From Porogramme epimiltina (lineage: Eukaryota; Basidiomycota; Agaricomycetes; Polyporales; Polyporaceae): a stretch of 23,855 nucleotides of DNA. Both the position numbers and the translations under genes were made by a program. The notes below the pieces were generated by a model. The model saw only the letters and a program-made list of their open reading frames with translations. It made no database searches and had not been told where the DNA came from. Every line of letters begins with the position of its first letter. The stretch's first letter is position 1. This document shows, piece after piece, positions 8,059 through 18,558 of the stretch. The stretch covers positions 1-23,855 of the forward strand of contig FTLJ01000128.1 in the NCBI GenBank assembly GCA_900155495.1. Direction: 5' to 3'.

Positions 8059-9918
8059 GTAGGGGGTGAAGCCTGATCCTACAAGAATACCTTTCGTTCC
8101 CCGATATCGCGATCCCGTCCTTTAACCCTACAATCACTGCGTCATCGGCGTTTTGGCTCCGAAGCCCAGCGCTCAACGCACTCCATTTATATCGCGCGTT
8201 CATTGCCTATAGGCGGGGCGATCTTCCATTTATATTCTGATTTTCGGTCCCGCGCGGTGATGTTGGCTTTGTGTGGTTCCTTGTGGTTCGTGGGATGGGT
8301 GGTTTTGGTTCCTTCTTCTCGGACTCTTCAGCATCGAGCCTCGGTCGTGGTCGCACATACTCAATTGTACAATGGAGCATTCACATTTTCGCCTTTGACT
8401 TTCGTTCGCGGCGCCAGCGTGTTGTCCGTCACGGTCGAATGTGCCGCGGCCGTTTCGAGGGGCCGTACCTCTTCTAACCATGGTCACCACATTCTAGAGC
8501 GCAAACACCACCTCCTCCCCGTACCCCGCGGAGGTGCTTCTTATCAGGTACGGACGGCTCATGTGTTCATATCGACCAATCGCGTTGACCGCACAATTGC
8601 CAGCTCTGTTATCTCGATTTGCACGAGGGAAACCCGGTGGGCGAAGCCCCCAAGGCGGGGCCAAGCGAGGCGTTTAGGCTCCGGCGACTGCTGGGCCCTT
8701 GGTGCCTGGACGGCCTTCACAGAACCCGCGCGGGGTCGTGGTGCCTAGTCTCTGCCTAGGCTTTGCTCACATGTCTCCTCTCCTTGTTTACGTCAAGTCT
8801 GCAGCGCCTAGATCTGAGACCTTCGTCATAGCTTAGGTAAGCTTTTTCATGAGATGCTCGATTTTCGTGGCCTAGCGCGCTCTTGAGGGTACAGGTGCTG
8901 ACTGAACTGCAGTTTCAGGCGGGGCTGCGGTGGAATATGTTTCTCAGCGTATTTTGGAGCTCGATGTCGATATATTCAGCCGCTGCGCGCGGCTCACACG
9001 AGCACCGAAAAAATGCGGGAAGGAGCACCGCGGCCGATCTAGCACTGAGCAGGCTGCATGGGCGGGAGCGCCACCAGCGCCGAGGCCCGCGCCGGGGGCG
9101 CCAGCACCGAATGGTTGAAGAGGTGCCATGCTGTTGCTGCTGTTTCATATGGCTTGCACCATTCGTGCCAGGGGCGAGAAAGAGCATCCGCGTCGGTATG
9201 TCATTCCACCCCGGCATGTCGAGATCGCGCCGGCGGGGCAATATGGACACCGCCGCCGATCTGTGTCTCCGATCTGCAAACCATGATGACCGGCAGGTAC
9301 GTCGCGCGATCTGTTTATCCCCACGACGTTCACGCTTTCCTCATCGTTGGGTCGTGTGCACTGGTCGTAAGTAGGTGTCGGGACCCTGGATGGTGCTTGG
9401 GAATACCGTGCAGATAGTGACTAACGAGACGTCCTGGGACGCCATCTTTCGGGTCGCCAAGTGGTGGGTCTTAGCCAGGAACGGATGGACTGAGGCCGCG
9501 ATGCGAACACGAGAGAGAGGATTGATCAAGACGGAGCCTCAAAGGAGCTCGCTTCTTAATCGGGCAGCACCGCATTGTTCCGGGGGGACGGTAGGCCTGG
9601 CTGGACGATGTGCGGACAAAGGCTTGGCGCGTTTCTGTTCCTGCACACATGGCGCCTTCTCCTCATCCTTCTCCAACTGGCATGACACTCTGCACATGTG
9701 GACGCGGCGAAGCGCCACGCATCAGCGCGGTATCTCCCAGCATCCATCTCGCTCTTCGCCTGGCGCGGCCCCGGCGAGCTATATAGTGCGGGGGCGGGGC
9801 CAACGCGGGCCCTCGTCCTGCCTTCCCCAGTGACTACGGCCCCTGCCGTCCACCCCGCCAGCTGCCCCGCCTTCACTGCTGCCCTCTCTGCCAGTGACTG
9901 AGCATCGCGCTGCCCCCC
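8059..9918. other. Intergenic region, probable upstream region of the OPT transporter
   Basis: This 1.86-kb stretch separates the GET5-like stop codon from the transporter start. The first 180 bp carry a short repeated TCCATTTATAT (near 8182 and 8225). Open frames are present, for example 8930-9118, which ends in a Pro/Ala-rich tail, but none shows conserved motifs and several frames are open at once in the GC-rich parts. The last 150 bp contain a TATA box and a C-rich leader, listed separately. I see no recognisable gene. Confidence 0.5.
9780..9785 (+). promoter_or_regulatory. TATA box of the OPT transporter gene
   Basis: GAGCTATATAGTG followed by GGGGGCGGGGCC and then a C/T-rich leader into CCCCCCATGG. 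The TATATA lies 134 bp before the ATG at 9919, a normal distance for a fungal TATA-containing promoter. Confidence 0.55.
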
Positions 9919-12792
9919 ATGGCCACCATCGCCGAGAACCACACGTACCCGGAGCTCGCGCGCGGCGAGAGCTCGCAGGGCTCCGTCGACGAGAAGCAGC
10001 AGCACAAGGTCGAGGCCGACCACGAGAAGGTGCACGATGGCGAGTACGACCTTGACTCGCACGACATGTGAGTAATCTCGTTGCCTCCTCGGCGGTCGCG
10101 TGCTGATGGGCGGGGATGTTGCTAGCACACGGCCTTTCCCCGTGGACCCCGATGAGATGATTGAGACGCACCAGCTCACTATCCGGTAAGCGCGGCTTTT
10201 ATGATAACGCCTCGAGTTCTAGTGCTCAACGATCTCAAGTGCCGTCTTCGTCGGTTGCTGTTTGGGAGCTATCGGTACGTTCTTGATGACTCGTCCGTTA
10301 CGCTTTTGGCACGTCTGATGCGGCGTCCCTATCTATTCAGTTGGTGCTTCCAACATCTATCTCGGTCTTAAGACTGGCTTCACGTTCGGTCCCCAAGTGA
10401 GTCACTTTCCGTGCCTGTCAAATCATTAACGACACATGCTGACCACATCTCCAGTTGTTCGGCGTACGTTATGCTTGGCTCATGGGCTGAGTTCCGCTCT
10501 CCTAATTCTCCCCATTCACAGGCCATCTTCGGATATGCCATCATCAAACCCCTCTCCAAGGCCCTCCCCGAGTCCGGCATCCTCGGTCGTCTCTTCGGTG
10601 GCCCCTTCGGCCCCAAGGAGAACTGCACCGTCCAGTCTGCCGCGACCGCCGCAGGCGGTATCGGCATCCTCTTCGTCTCCGCCATCCCCGCCATGTACCG
10701 CCTCGGCCTCCTCTCGCTCCTGCCCAAGCAGGACATCGGCCGCCTCATCGCGCTCACCGCCTGCGCGGGCTTCTTCGGTGTCTTCTTCGTCATCCCGCTC
10801 CGCAAGTACTACATCGTCAAGCAGAAGCTCACGTTCCCCACCCCGGCCGCGACCGCGATCACGATCCGCGCGCTGCACAACAGCCGCACGGGCGCCGTCG
10901 CCGCGCGCAAGAAGTCGCTCATGCTCTTGTACTCGTTCTTGGTCGTGTTCGTGTACAAGGTCATGACCGGCTACGCGCCCGGTCTTGTGAGTACAATGCG
11001 CAGTGGGCCTTTTAAACAGACGAGCTAACGTGTCCCTCTGTATAGATCTTCGATTGGCACATCGGTTGGACCCTCTACCGTCTCGGCTTCACGAGCATCA
11101 TCTCGCTCGACAACTACGGCTGGTGGATCGAGTGTGAGTCGTTTCCGCGCGTGTCCGTCTGACAGTCGTTGACGTACGCGTTCTAGTTACCCCCGCGTTC
11201 TTCGGTGCCGGTATGCTTTCTGGTCTGAACGCTAGTTGGAGCTTCTTCGGTGGTTCCATCCTCGCTTGGGGCGTCAGTGCGTATACGACCCAAAACAAAT
11301 CACGTCCGTTCGACTAATATATGCGCACAGTTGCTCCCTCGCTGGTGAAGAACGGGCTCGCGTTCGGCCGAGTCATCTCGGACGAGTTCCCCCTCGTCTC
11401 GTACCAGTCGCTGTCGTTCTCCGACCCCTCCCTCTACACCACGCGCCCCTCCCCCCGTTACTGGCTACTCTGTGAGTATCTTCCCCTACACGTTTATCAC
11501 GCCGTCCTAATGACGCTCTTCCAGGGCCCGGTATCCTCATGATGCTTCTGTACTCGTTCGCCGACCTTGGCATGAACTCTGCTGCCATGGTCAAGAGCAT
11601 CCGCCAGGCCAACATCAACTGGAACCCGGTTTCCTGGTTCCGCGAGGACCCGGAATACAACGCCGACGAGGACGAGGACTTGTCTCCGCGCGAGGACCGT
11701 GTCCCGACGCTCTGGTGGACGACCGGTCTTGCGGCCAGCACGATCCTGTGTCTCGCCATCCTCGCGAAGCTGTTCTCCATGAACGTCGGCGAGGCGATTC
11801 TGTCGCTTGTCCTCGGCTTCCTCTTCTCGTTCATCGGTGTCCAGAGCGCGGGTACGACCGACGTCAACCCCGTGTCTACTGTCGCCAAGGTAAGCGCGAC
11901 GTTTTCTTTTGGACAGAGCCAGGTTGCTTACCACATTCCTGAAGGCGTCCCAACTCATCTTCGGTGGTGTCGCCAAGGGCGCCGGCTACTCGCAATCCGT
12001 CGGTGAGACCATCAACCTCGCGGCGGGTGTCGTCGCCGCTGGCTCTGCCGCGCAGTCGACGGACATGACCGGCGATCTCAAGACAGGATACCTCCTCCGT
12101 GCGAAGCCCCGCAACCAGTTCATCGCCCAGCTGTGCGGCGCGACCGTCGCGATCTTCCTCAACGTCGGCCTCTTCATCCTCTTCACGACCGCCTCGCCGT
12201 GCATCCTCTACCTCCCCGAGGACGGCGTGTGCACGTACGGCGCGCCGTCCGTCGCCGCCTGGGCCGCGGTCGCGTCCGCCGTCGTCGCGCCCAAGCTCCC
12301 CATCCCCTCGTCCTCGGGCTACACCGCGATCGCGCTCGGCATCGTGTCCGTCATCTCCGTCGTCGCGAAGCACCTCTGGATCCCGAAGAAGTACTGGGGG
12401 TGGATCCCCAACTGGAACGCGGTCGGTCTCGCGTTTGTCGTCCCGCAGGTGTACTACTCGATCGCGATGTGAGTCTCCCATCCCCCGCGCTGAATAAGAT
12501 GGGTACTGATCATATTGTTTCCCAGGGCGGCGGGTTCGCTGATGAACTACTTCTGGGCCCTCCGCAGCCCCGCGAGCTACGACATGTACATGTTCGCGCT
12601 CTCGGCGGGCATGCTTGCCGGTGAGGGTCTCGGCGGTGTGCTCCAGGCGCTCCTCGCTGTGGCCAAGGTCGACGGCTCCCGTGAGTGGTTTTTTTTTGCA
12701 TGTGGCTGTAGCGCGGATCGCTGATGGTTTTTCGCGCCACGCTAGTGTACGGGACCGCGATCGGCTGCCCTGGGTTGGAGTACTGCGGGTAG
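9919..12792 (+). CDS. OPT-superfamily oligopeptide/metal-chelate transporter, 13 exons, 727 aa
   Basis: A polytopic membrane transporter of the oligopeptide transporter superfamily, proton-coupled uptake in known members. Exons: 9919-10067, 10126-10185, 10240-10274, 10341-10396, 10455-10463, 10522-10986, 11046-11133, 11187-11276, 11331-11471, 11525-11889, 11945-12468, 12526-12680 and 12746-12792; the sum is 2184 nt, in frame throughout. All 12 introns are 53-66 nt. A charged cytosolic N-terminus (about 1-55) precedes many hydrophobic helices. Recognisable family segments are NIYLGLKTGFTFGPQLFGAI, FPTPAATAITIRALH, GWWIEFTPAFFGAGMLSGLN, WGVIAPSLVKNG and TTDVNPVSTVAKASQLIFGG; the protein ends in GTAIGCPGLEYCG. 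These match the YSL-like branch of the superfamily rather than classical small-peptide OPTs, so the substrate could be peptides or metal chelates. A charged loop (EDPEYNADEDEDLSPRED) lies mid-protein. Exon 5 is a 9-nt micro-exon encoding LFG. Confidence 0.93.
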
Positions 12793-13610
12793 AGCGCCCG
12801 GCGCTCCTCACTCCGGGCTCTGTCGCCCGGGCCTTCTCCCCCTATCATCGTCTCCCCTCTCTCGCTCATCGTAATGATCTGTACGACTCTCCCCCGGTGC
12901 TCTCTGGATGTCCTCGTTCTACGAACTCGCCACCTAATGTATCGTACGGGACTGCGTGTGGTACTGGCACGGGCCTCTGGTGTATTCCGCTGTACTTAAT
13001 GTAATTTTCTTCGGTTTTCATTCGTGGCGTCGCGAGCACGAGGTGAGACGGGCGTCGGTGCCTGATGTGTGCGGGGCCGTAGCCCCGTTCGCACGGGTCT
13101 CGGCTATGTTTGTGCCTGTTTGTATGCGCCCGGATCACACGCGATACGAACGCTTCGGGGCTCGTCCTCGCCTCTCACTGCACACGACTCAGGAAGGTCG
13201 GCCACTTCAGCCCTCGTGCTACCGACTGGCCCCGTTGGCCCTGCTCCAGAATGCCCGACGAGCATGGACAGCCGGAAGCTCCGTCCGACTTACCGAGCTG
13301 ATGCCGGACGTCCATCACCTGCAACGCACCATTCTCATCGTTCTCGAGGGAAGAGGCCTGGTGGACGATACACTAGCTCCGACCACCTGATCGTCCGGCC
13401 TGTATGGACACTTCCGAACGATGTCTATCGACCTGCCGCGACGGCGACATCACCCCGCGCCCTCTCAGGCCCGATCGCCACCGTCCGACATTGCGTCCGG
13501 CCCCTGACAGACGATAAAGCCACTGAGACCATGTCAAGCTGCCTTCCCCCCGTCCTCCCCGGTCCCTCTTCCACGCATCAGCCTGCTTCTTTGACGGTGC
13601 ACAGCGCAAG
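12793..13610. other. Intergenic region between the OPT gene and secreted protein A
   Basis: This 818-bp stretch holds the OPT 3' region and the promoter of secreted protein A. The open frames it contains overlap each other on both strands, show no motif I recognise and are probably chance. No TATA box is obvious before the ATG at 13611. Confidence 0.5.
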
Positions 13611-15076
13611 ATGACCCTCTCAGCCGTATTCCTCCCGCTCGCGCTCAGCGCGTCCGTTGTGCTCGCGCAGACATACACCGCGACGTACACACCCTCGGAC
13701 GCACCCAAGATCTCAGAGCAGGGCCAGTCGGGCACGAACCAGTGCGGGAGCGGCAGCGATCAGAGCTCGATGTGCCAGAACGTCTACGGTGCGTCCCCTC
13801 CTACGCTGCGACCAACGCCCTAGACTGACTCCCGCTCGCGCGCGCGCAGTGAACTCGCTCGACGACTTCTGCTTGTTCGCGCCGCCATCCCCAGGGCCCG
13901 GCTCCGTCATCGGCAACACGGAGCGCATCGAGGTCGCGTGGTGCGTGCAGGGCGGGCACGGCACGCGCGTCATCCCGGACGGCGCGATCTCTGGCGCGCA
14001 CTTCGTGCAGACCCCGGACTACGTGCAGGTGACGGGCGTCGGCGACCTCACGAAGATCAATATCCCTCAGGGGGACGAGGGCGGCGAGCTCGACCCGCAC
14101 GGGGCGGACGGCAAAGGTGCGTTTTTGACAGAGCGACCCCGCGGGGAAGTATGGGTTGGCTGATGCGTGCGGGCCGCGATAGGTAACCCAATTGGAGGTC
14201 TTGTCTTCTCGAACGCTTACGGGGGATACAAGCAAATGCATGAGTGGACGGTGAGTCTCTCAGCTACTGTACCTGCTGATCCTGTGATTGAGAGCTCATA
14301 CCTCTCTGTGGCAGAACTTTGTCGCGTACAACGAATTCTGCATTCGCGCATGCAAGGACGGTGCGAACGCGCGCGCGCTCTGTCAACACATCTACGACGT
14401 CATGGGCTGCGCGTGGAACATGCCCGGCGACTACTCTGCGGGCTCGTTCGACTCTTGCAGGGGCGACTCTGGGGAGGTGCGTCCGCATACATCCGGATGC
14501 CAGGGATGTCACTGACAACTCCCCTCGCGCGTGTAGCCGATGGGCGTGTACGGCACGTCGACGTTCCACCAGGGCCAGCCCTCGACGCCCGCCGCGCACC
14601 CCGCGCCCGCCAAGTCCCAGTGCGCGAAGGTGAACACGATCGGGAACGGCATGCAGATCTCCGCTCCAGGCGCGCCTGCCACGACGACCACTACCGTGGC
14701 GCATACGACTTCAACCTCCGCCGCGCCCTCCTCCGCCACGACCTCGACCTCCGCCGTGTCGAACCCCACGTCGTCGAGCGGCGCCGCATCGTCCTCGGGC
14801 GCATCGTCGGCGGGCGCGAGCAGCGGCTCGGGTACGGCGAGCGTCACCTCGTCCGGGCTCGTCGATGCCACGACGAGCGCGCGCACGACGTCGCAGACGA
14901 CGACGGCGCCCTCCGCTCCCTCCTCGACCGCCTCCGTGGGCACCGTGCTGACGAGCACCCCGAGCACGACCGCAGGCGCGAGCAGCGGGAACGGTGCCCT
15001 CACGGCGTTTGGCGGGCGCGGGCTCGAGCTCGCGGTCGCTGGTGTGGCCGTTGTCGTCGGTGTGCTTGTTGCGTGA
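13611..15076 (+). CDS. Secreted Ser/Thr-rich, probably GPI-anchored protein A, 5 exons, 404 aa
   Basis: A cell-surface protein of a conserved basidiomycete family; I recall homologues labelled macrofage activating glycoprotein, but no biochemical role is established to my knowledge. Exons are 13611-13788, 13850-14116, 14183-14250, 14315-14476 and 14537-15076. A signal peptide (about residues 1-20, ending VVLA before QTYTATY) is followed by a Cys-containing globular part with IEVAWC, GTRVIPDGAISGAHFVQTPD, VTGVGDLTKINIP, GELDPHGADGKGNPIGGLVF, FCIRACKDG, YDVMGC, WNMPGDYSAGSFDSC and PMGVYGTSTFHQGQP. From about residue 260 there is a long Ser/Thr/Ala tail of the O-glycosylated type. The C-terminus is a hydrophobic run (LELAVAGVAVVVGVLVA) preceded by small residues, as in GPI signals. 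Its paralogue at 21462 has the same first four exon lengths; a broken copy lies at 17760-18307. Confidence 0.88.
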
Positions 15077-15719
15077 GCCGTCCCCCGAATTTTCGCTGTT
15101 CTTCGCGTCATCAAAGCAACGCACCCTGTCCTCAAATATGGGCGTCCACTCCTTTGTCCTGCAATTTCTTCGCCTCCCTTGCTTCTCGTATGGAGTTTGG
15201 TGCCGAGATTGGACGATTGTCATCACTGCTGCTATCTTACTTCACGGTGTATTGTGTAATGGTCATTTGTTACTGTATGGTCGCTATGTTCTCCACCTTT
15301 TCATTGCACGGACTGTACTTCACGGACATTTGTATACCCTTCTACGGACACAGCGGTACCCGAGTATGCATATTGACATTCGCCGTATTAATGCTGAGTG
15401 GTTGTACCTTGTAACCCTCGCGCCTGACCTCGAGACCGCTCGTCCTCGTTTCCTCGTCAGACCCTCCTGTATGCGGGCAAGACCACTATGGGGCTAGTCG
15501 GGCGGCGGAGTCACCCGACTCTGGAGTGAACGTCAGAGGACGCTTCTTTGGCCCGCAATGTGAGCGACGGCGGGGATGGGCCGCGCGATTTGGTGTCTGG
15601 TCGAAGACCTATCCAGAAGACCTTATTTCCAATCCTAATACAACAATGACGACGGGAAAAAATAGTACACACTGCGCAAGTCAGAGCGCGCCCACCTCGC
15701 AGAAACGGAAGGCACGCAC
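15077..15719. other. Convergent intergenic region
   Basis: This holds the 3' flanks of secreted protein A (+) and the membrane-protein gene (-). It is AT-richer than the genes, with scattered stops in all frames. No motif or gene was recognised. Confidence 0.5.
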
Positions 15720-16918
15720 CTACGATACGGACGTGGCCTCTTCGGCCTTGCCCTCCTCCCAGCGCACGCGCGCGCACCCGATGACGTACTCGCCCAGGCC
15801 GCCATCCGGGCCCTCCTCCATGACCGCCCGCACGTCGTCCGTCGCGCGCGCCTTGCCCGTCTCGGACTCGCGGCTCGCCCCGCTCCCCACGCTCCCGTCC
15901 CGCGCCTCCGCGGCCTTTGCCCGCACGCGCCGCGCCCGCGCGCGCTCCGGCGACGGCATCGCGAGCAGCACGACGACCTCGACCGCCTCCGCGTCCGCCG
16001 GTGCGCGCCCCACCTCCCCCTCCCCACCCGTGCTCGCGCCCACCTGGCTGGCGCCGTCGCCGGCGCGCGGCGCCTGCAGGGACGTGCGCGGATCGCGGAC
16101 GGAAGGCGCGGGCGAGTCGGGGTGCGGGCGGAGCGGGCGCGCGAGCCACTCGGGCATGCGGCGCCCGCGCCAGCGCAGCTCGGGCGCGGGCGGGCGCCGT
16201 GCGGGGACGCTGCCGGGGTACGCGGGGCTCGAGGGCGGCGGGACGCGCGCGAGGGCGCGCATCGCGCGGCCGTAGGGCATGAATGCGATCCCGCCGAAGG
16301 ACCAGCCGAACGCCGACGGGGTGGACATGGGCGACGTTGGGTGGTTGTGCGGCGCGGGTAGGGGCGAGGGCGAGGAGGGGCCGAACGTTGTGGGGTCTGG
16401 TGGGGGGAGCGCGCGGACGTATGTGGCTGAGAGCGGCTGCGGTGGTGGGGAGAGGGAGCGCGCTCATTGGCACCGAGGACGCGGGGGTGAGAGAGCGCTG
16501 TGGGACTCACCGTGAGCTTCTCCCAGGATAGCGTGCGCGCCGGGTCCGCCTCGAGTGCGCTGTCCTTCCGCGCGCCGTCGCACGCGAGCTGGCAGGGGAA
16601 GACGTCGAAGATGCGGGGGCGCACGCGGGTGTTCACGGCCGGGCGCGCGCGCCCCGCGCCGCCCGCGACTTGGATGCCCAGATTGCGGCGGAGGCCGCGG
16701 GAGACGCGGCGGGAGCCCAGGCCGCAGCCGAGGAAGAAGAGGAAGATGGCGACGAAGGTGACGAGGAAGCTGAAGGGGAGCGAGGAGCTCGGGTTCTGGG
16801 ACCCGCCGGGGCCGCCGCCGTCGCCCGGGTCGCGGTTGCGCGGGTTGGAGGGGGAGGGCGACGCTGAGCTCGTGCTGGACGACGCGATGGCGGACGAGAA
16901 GGATGAGGAGGACGACAT
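15720..16918 (-). CDS. Single-pass membrane protein of unknown function, 2 exons, 374 aa
   Basis: I do not recognise a characterised family. Exons on the minus strand are 16918-16511 and 16436-15720 (74-nt intron), joined in phase through WEKLT/PLSATYVRALPPPD. The N-terminus is a Ser-rich, Pro/Gly-rich low-complexity segment (about residues 1-46) with no signal peptide. A strong transmembrane helix, LPFSFLVTFVAIFLFFLGCG, follows at about 47-66, with GSRRVSRGLRR directly after it, so the long C-terminal part is probably cytosolic by the positive-inside rule. The C-terminal part contains the aromatic FGWSFGGIAFMPYG, a Pro-rich stretch, and at the end a charged Arg/Glu-rich region (PERARARRVRAKAAEAR). 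Its extreme GC content leaves several other frames open on both strands. I chose this frame because of the TM helix, the clean splice sites and continuous sense across both exons. A TATA-like element lies 170 bp upstream. Confidence 0.75.
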
Positions 16919-17759
16919 GGTTGCTTGCGGGGATCGTTAGCGGCTCGTGAGGTCGTGAGGGTGTCCAGGGTGCGTCAAGAGGGGGGCAGGAGGGGCGGGG
17001 GGAGGGACATCAGTCCATGGATACTGCAGTGGGTGATGGCGGCAGGGAGCTACGAGAGCGGGCAGAAGGACATGAGCGAATGGAAGGTATATAGGCGTGC
17101 GAGGATGAGAAGCACCGTAGCCGGGCGGCCGACCATATCTAGCGTGGGCTCACACGACTGCCTGAAATACCTCCGCAGTACGTTCTCGGGCCAGATCCGG
17201 GCAGGACGCCTACACACACAACAGAAGAGACGTCCTCGAGATCATACTCGACGTCGCCCCAGACCGATCTTGACTGATCGTCCACGCTCTCTCCGATCTC
17301 CTCTGGTGGTGGCTGCAAGTCGCAGGCGCTCGTATGTGCAGCATCTCCCTTATCGCTGGCGTCATGGGAGGCGGCCGCTGGTGCTCGGGATGTCTCCTAC
17401 TCCGGCCAATCGCGGCTTCTTTCTTACCGTAGAAAATACCCAGGCTACGTCCCAGCATGTCCCACTTGACTCCCAGAATGCCTGCGCGCGGCGACGATCC
17501 CTCGCTCAATAAAGCTTGCGCGTGCTCCCAGTATTACTTGCCTTAGCAACTCGCCTCCAATGTCGGACAATCGGGCCGTTGCCACGGTAGGCTCGAGAGG
17601 AAAGCAGGACATAAAGCATAACTGTAGGATCTCTGGCCCTTCGCCCTACCGAGAAAGAACCAACGGCTCTACGCCCGCGTCACCTCAGAAAAGTACAGTC
17701 GCACCAAGGGTAGTCATACTAAGGGTAGGTGAATGCTCCAAGCATTCCACTGAGCATGT
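16919..17759. other. Intergenic region upstream of the membrane-protein gene
   Basis: This 841-bp stretch contains the promoter of the minus-strand membrane-protein gene and the region beyond the 3' end of the secreted-protein pseudogene. Apart from the TATA-like element at 17088-17093, I see nothing that can be assigned. Confidence 0.45.
17088..17093 (-). promoter_or_regulatory. TATA-like element of the membrane-protein gene
   Basis: On the minus strand the sequence reads GCCTATATACC. It lies 170 bp before the ATG at 16918, plausible for a fungal core promoter. Confidence 0.4.
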
Positions 17760-18307
17760 TCCCTGTGGCCCCCGCTATCCGTGGTAGCAGCCTCAGCGGG
17801 CGTAGCCATCGTATTTACCGACCCCGACGCGGGCGGGGCGGGCTGTACCTGCAACGGGAGCGCGGCGCGCTTGTGTCAGCCGCTCTTACCAAGAGGAGGA
17901 GGCGCGCCGCCGACTCGCGCCGAGTGTCCCGGCTAGAACAACCAGCGGGAGAGCAAGCGGCTGTGTCGTCGAGCATGCGGACTTTGCGGGGGTGGGGTAG
18001 CGACGCAGCGGGCGTAGACCCGCTGCCCTGGTGGAACGTGCCGTACATGTCCGCCGGCTGCCAGCCGGACCTGTCAGCCACACCTGCACGCAGGCTCGGA
18101 CTTGTCACATCGGAGGGTGGTGATACTGAGCAGCCCTTGCTAGAGTCGCCTTCGCAGTAGTCGAACGTGCCCGCTGAGCAGTCGTTGGACACGTTCTACC
18201 CACAGCCCATGACGTCATGGATGCACAGAAGCCTACTAGCACAGCGCGGACGCGCGCGGCCCACACCTGCACGTGTGGATGTAGAACTCGCCCATGGTGA
18301 CGAAGGT
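17760..18307 (-). pseudogene. Degraded third copy of the secreted Ser/Thr-rich protein gene
   Basis: Minus-strand sequence matching exons 4 to 6 of the paralogues at 13611 and 21462. It begins directly after an acceptor (ACAG, 18311-18308) with TFVTMGEFYIHTCRCGP, equivalent to NFVAFDEFCIRACKDGP in protein B. The next part carries tandem TAG TAG (18238-18233) and a frameshift, then IHDVMGCG followed by TAG (18198-18196) where the paralogues have Trp, then SAGTFDYCEGDSS. The exon 4 donor GT has become GG (18135-18134), while the acceptor before PADMYGTFHQG (from 18057) is kept. The conserved TS of YGTSTFHQG is deleted, and another frameshift separates GSTPAA from PAKSACSTTQ. A splice-like GTAAG...TTGCAG pair (17889-17849) resembles the linker intron of protein B. 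Exons 1-3 are not found; the relic abuts the 3' flank of PPOX. It cannot encode an intact product. Confidence 0.82.
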
Positions 18308-18558
18308 CTGTATAATGTCTATTGACAAGGGCGGTTGACGTGTACAGCGGGGGGCTGACACAGTGCCAGCCGCTCCTAAATAACAAAGAGCTCCAAATTG
18401 AGATGTCCTACACATGGCACGTCAAGAGTGGACGAGACGAGGAGGGGCGATATGGGCTTACCAGAAGACGCCTTTGGTCTTTGCCTCTGCAACCTTCAGA
18501 CCTCCAACAAACGATCCACAGCAGAGATACACATTCATCCAAACCCGACCATACACCA

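Noticed and set aside
8930..9118. Plus-strand frame of 62 codons starting MEYVSQRILELDVDIF and ending in a Pro/Ala-rich tail
   Set aside because: The first half looks protein-like but the tail is low complexity, other frames are equally open, and no conserved motif or convincing upstream exon was found.
15526..16275. Plus-strand open frame of 249 codons
   Set aside because: Antisense shadow of the membrane-protein gene; composition is low-complexity Arg/Pro/Ala typical of GC-rich reverse frames.
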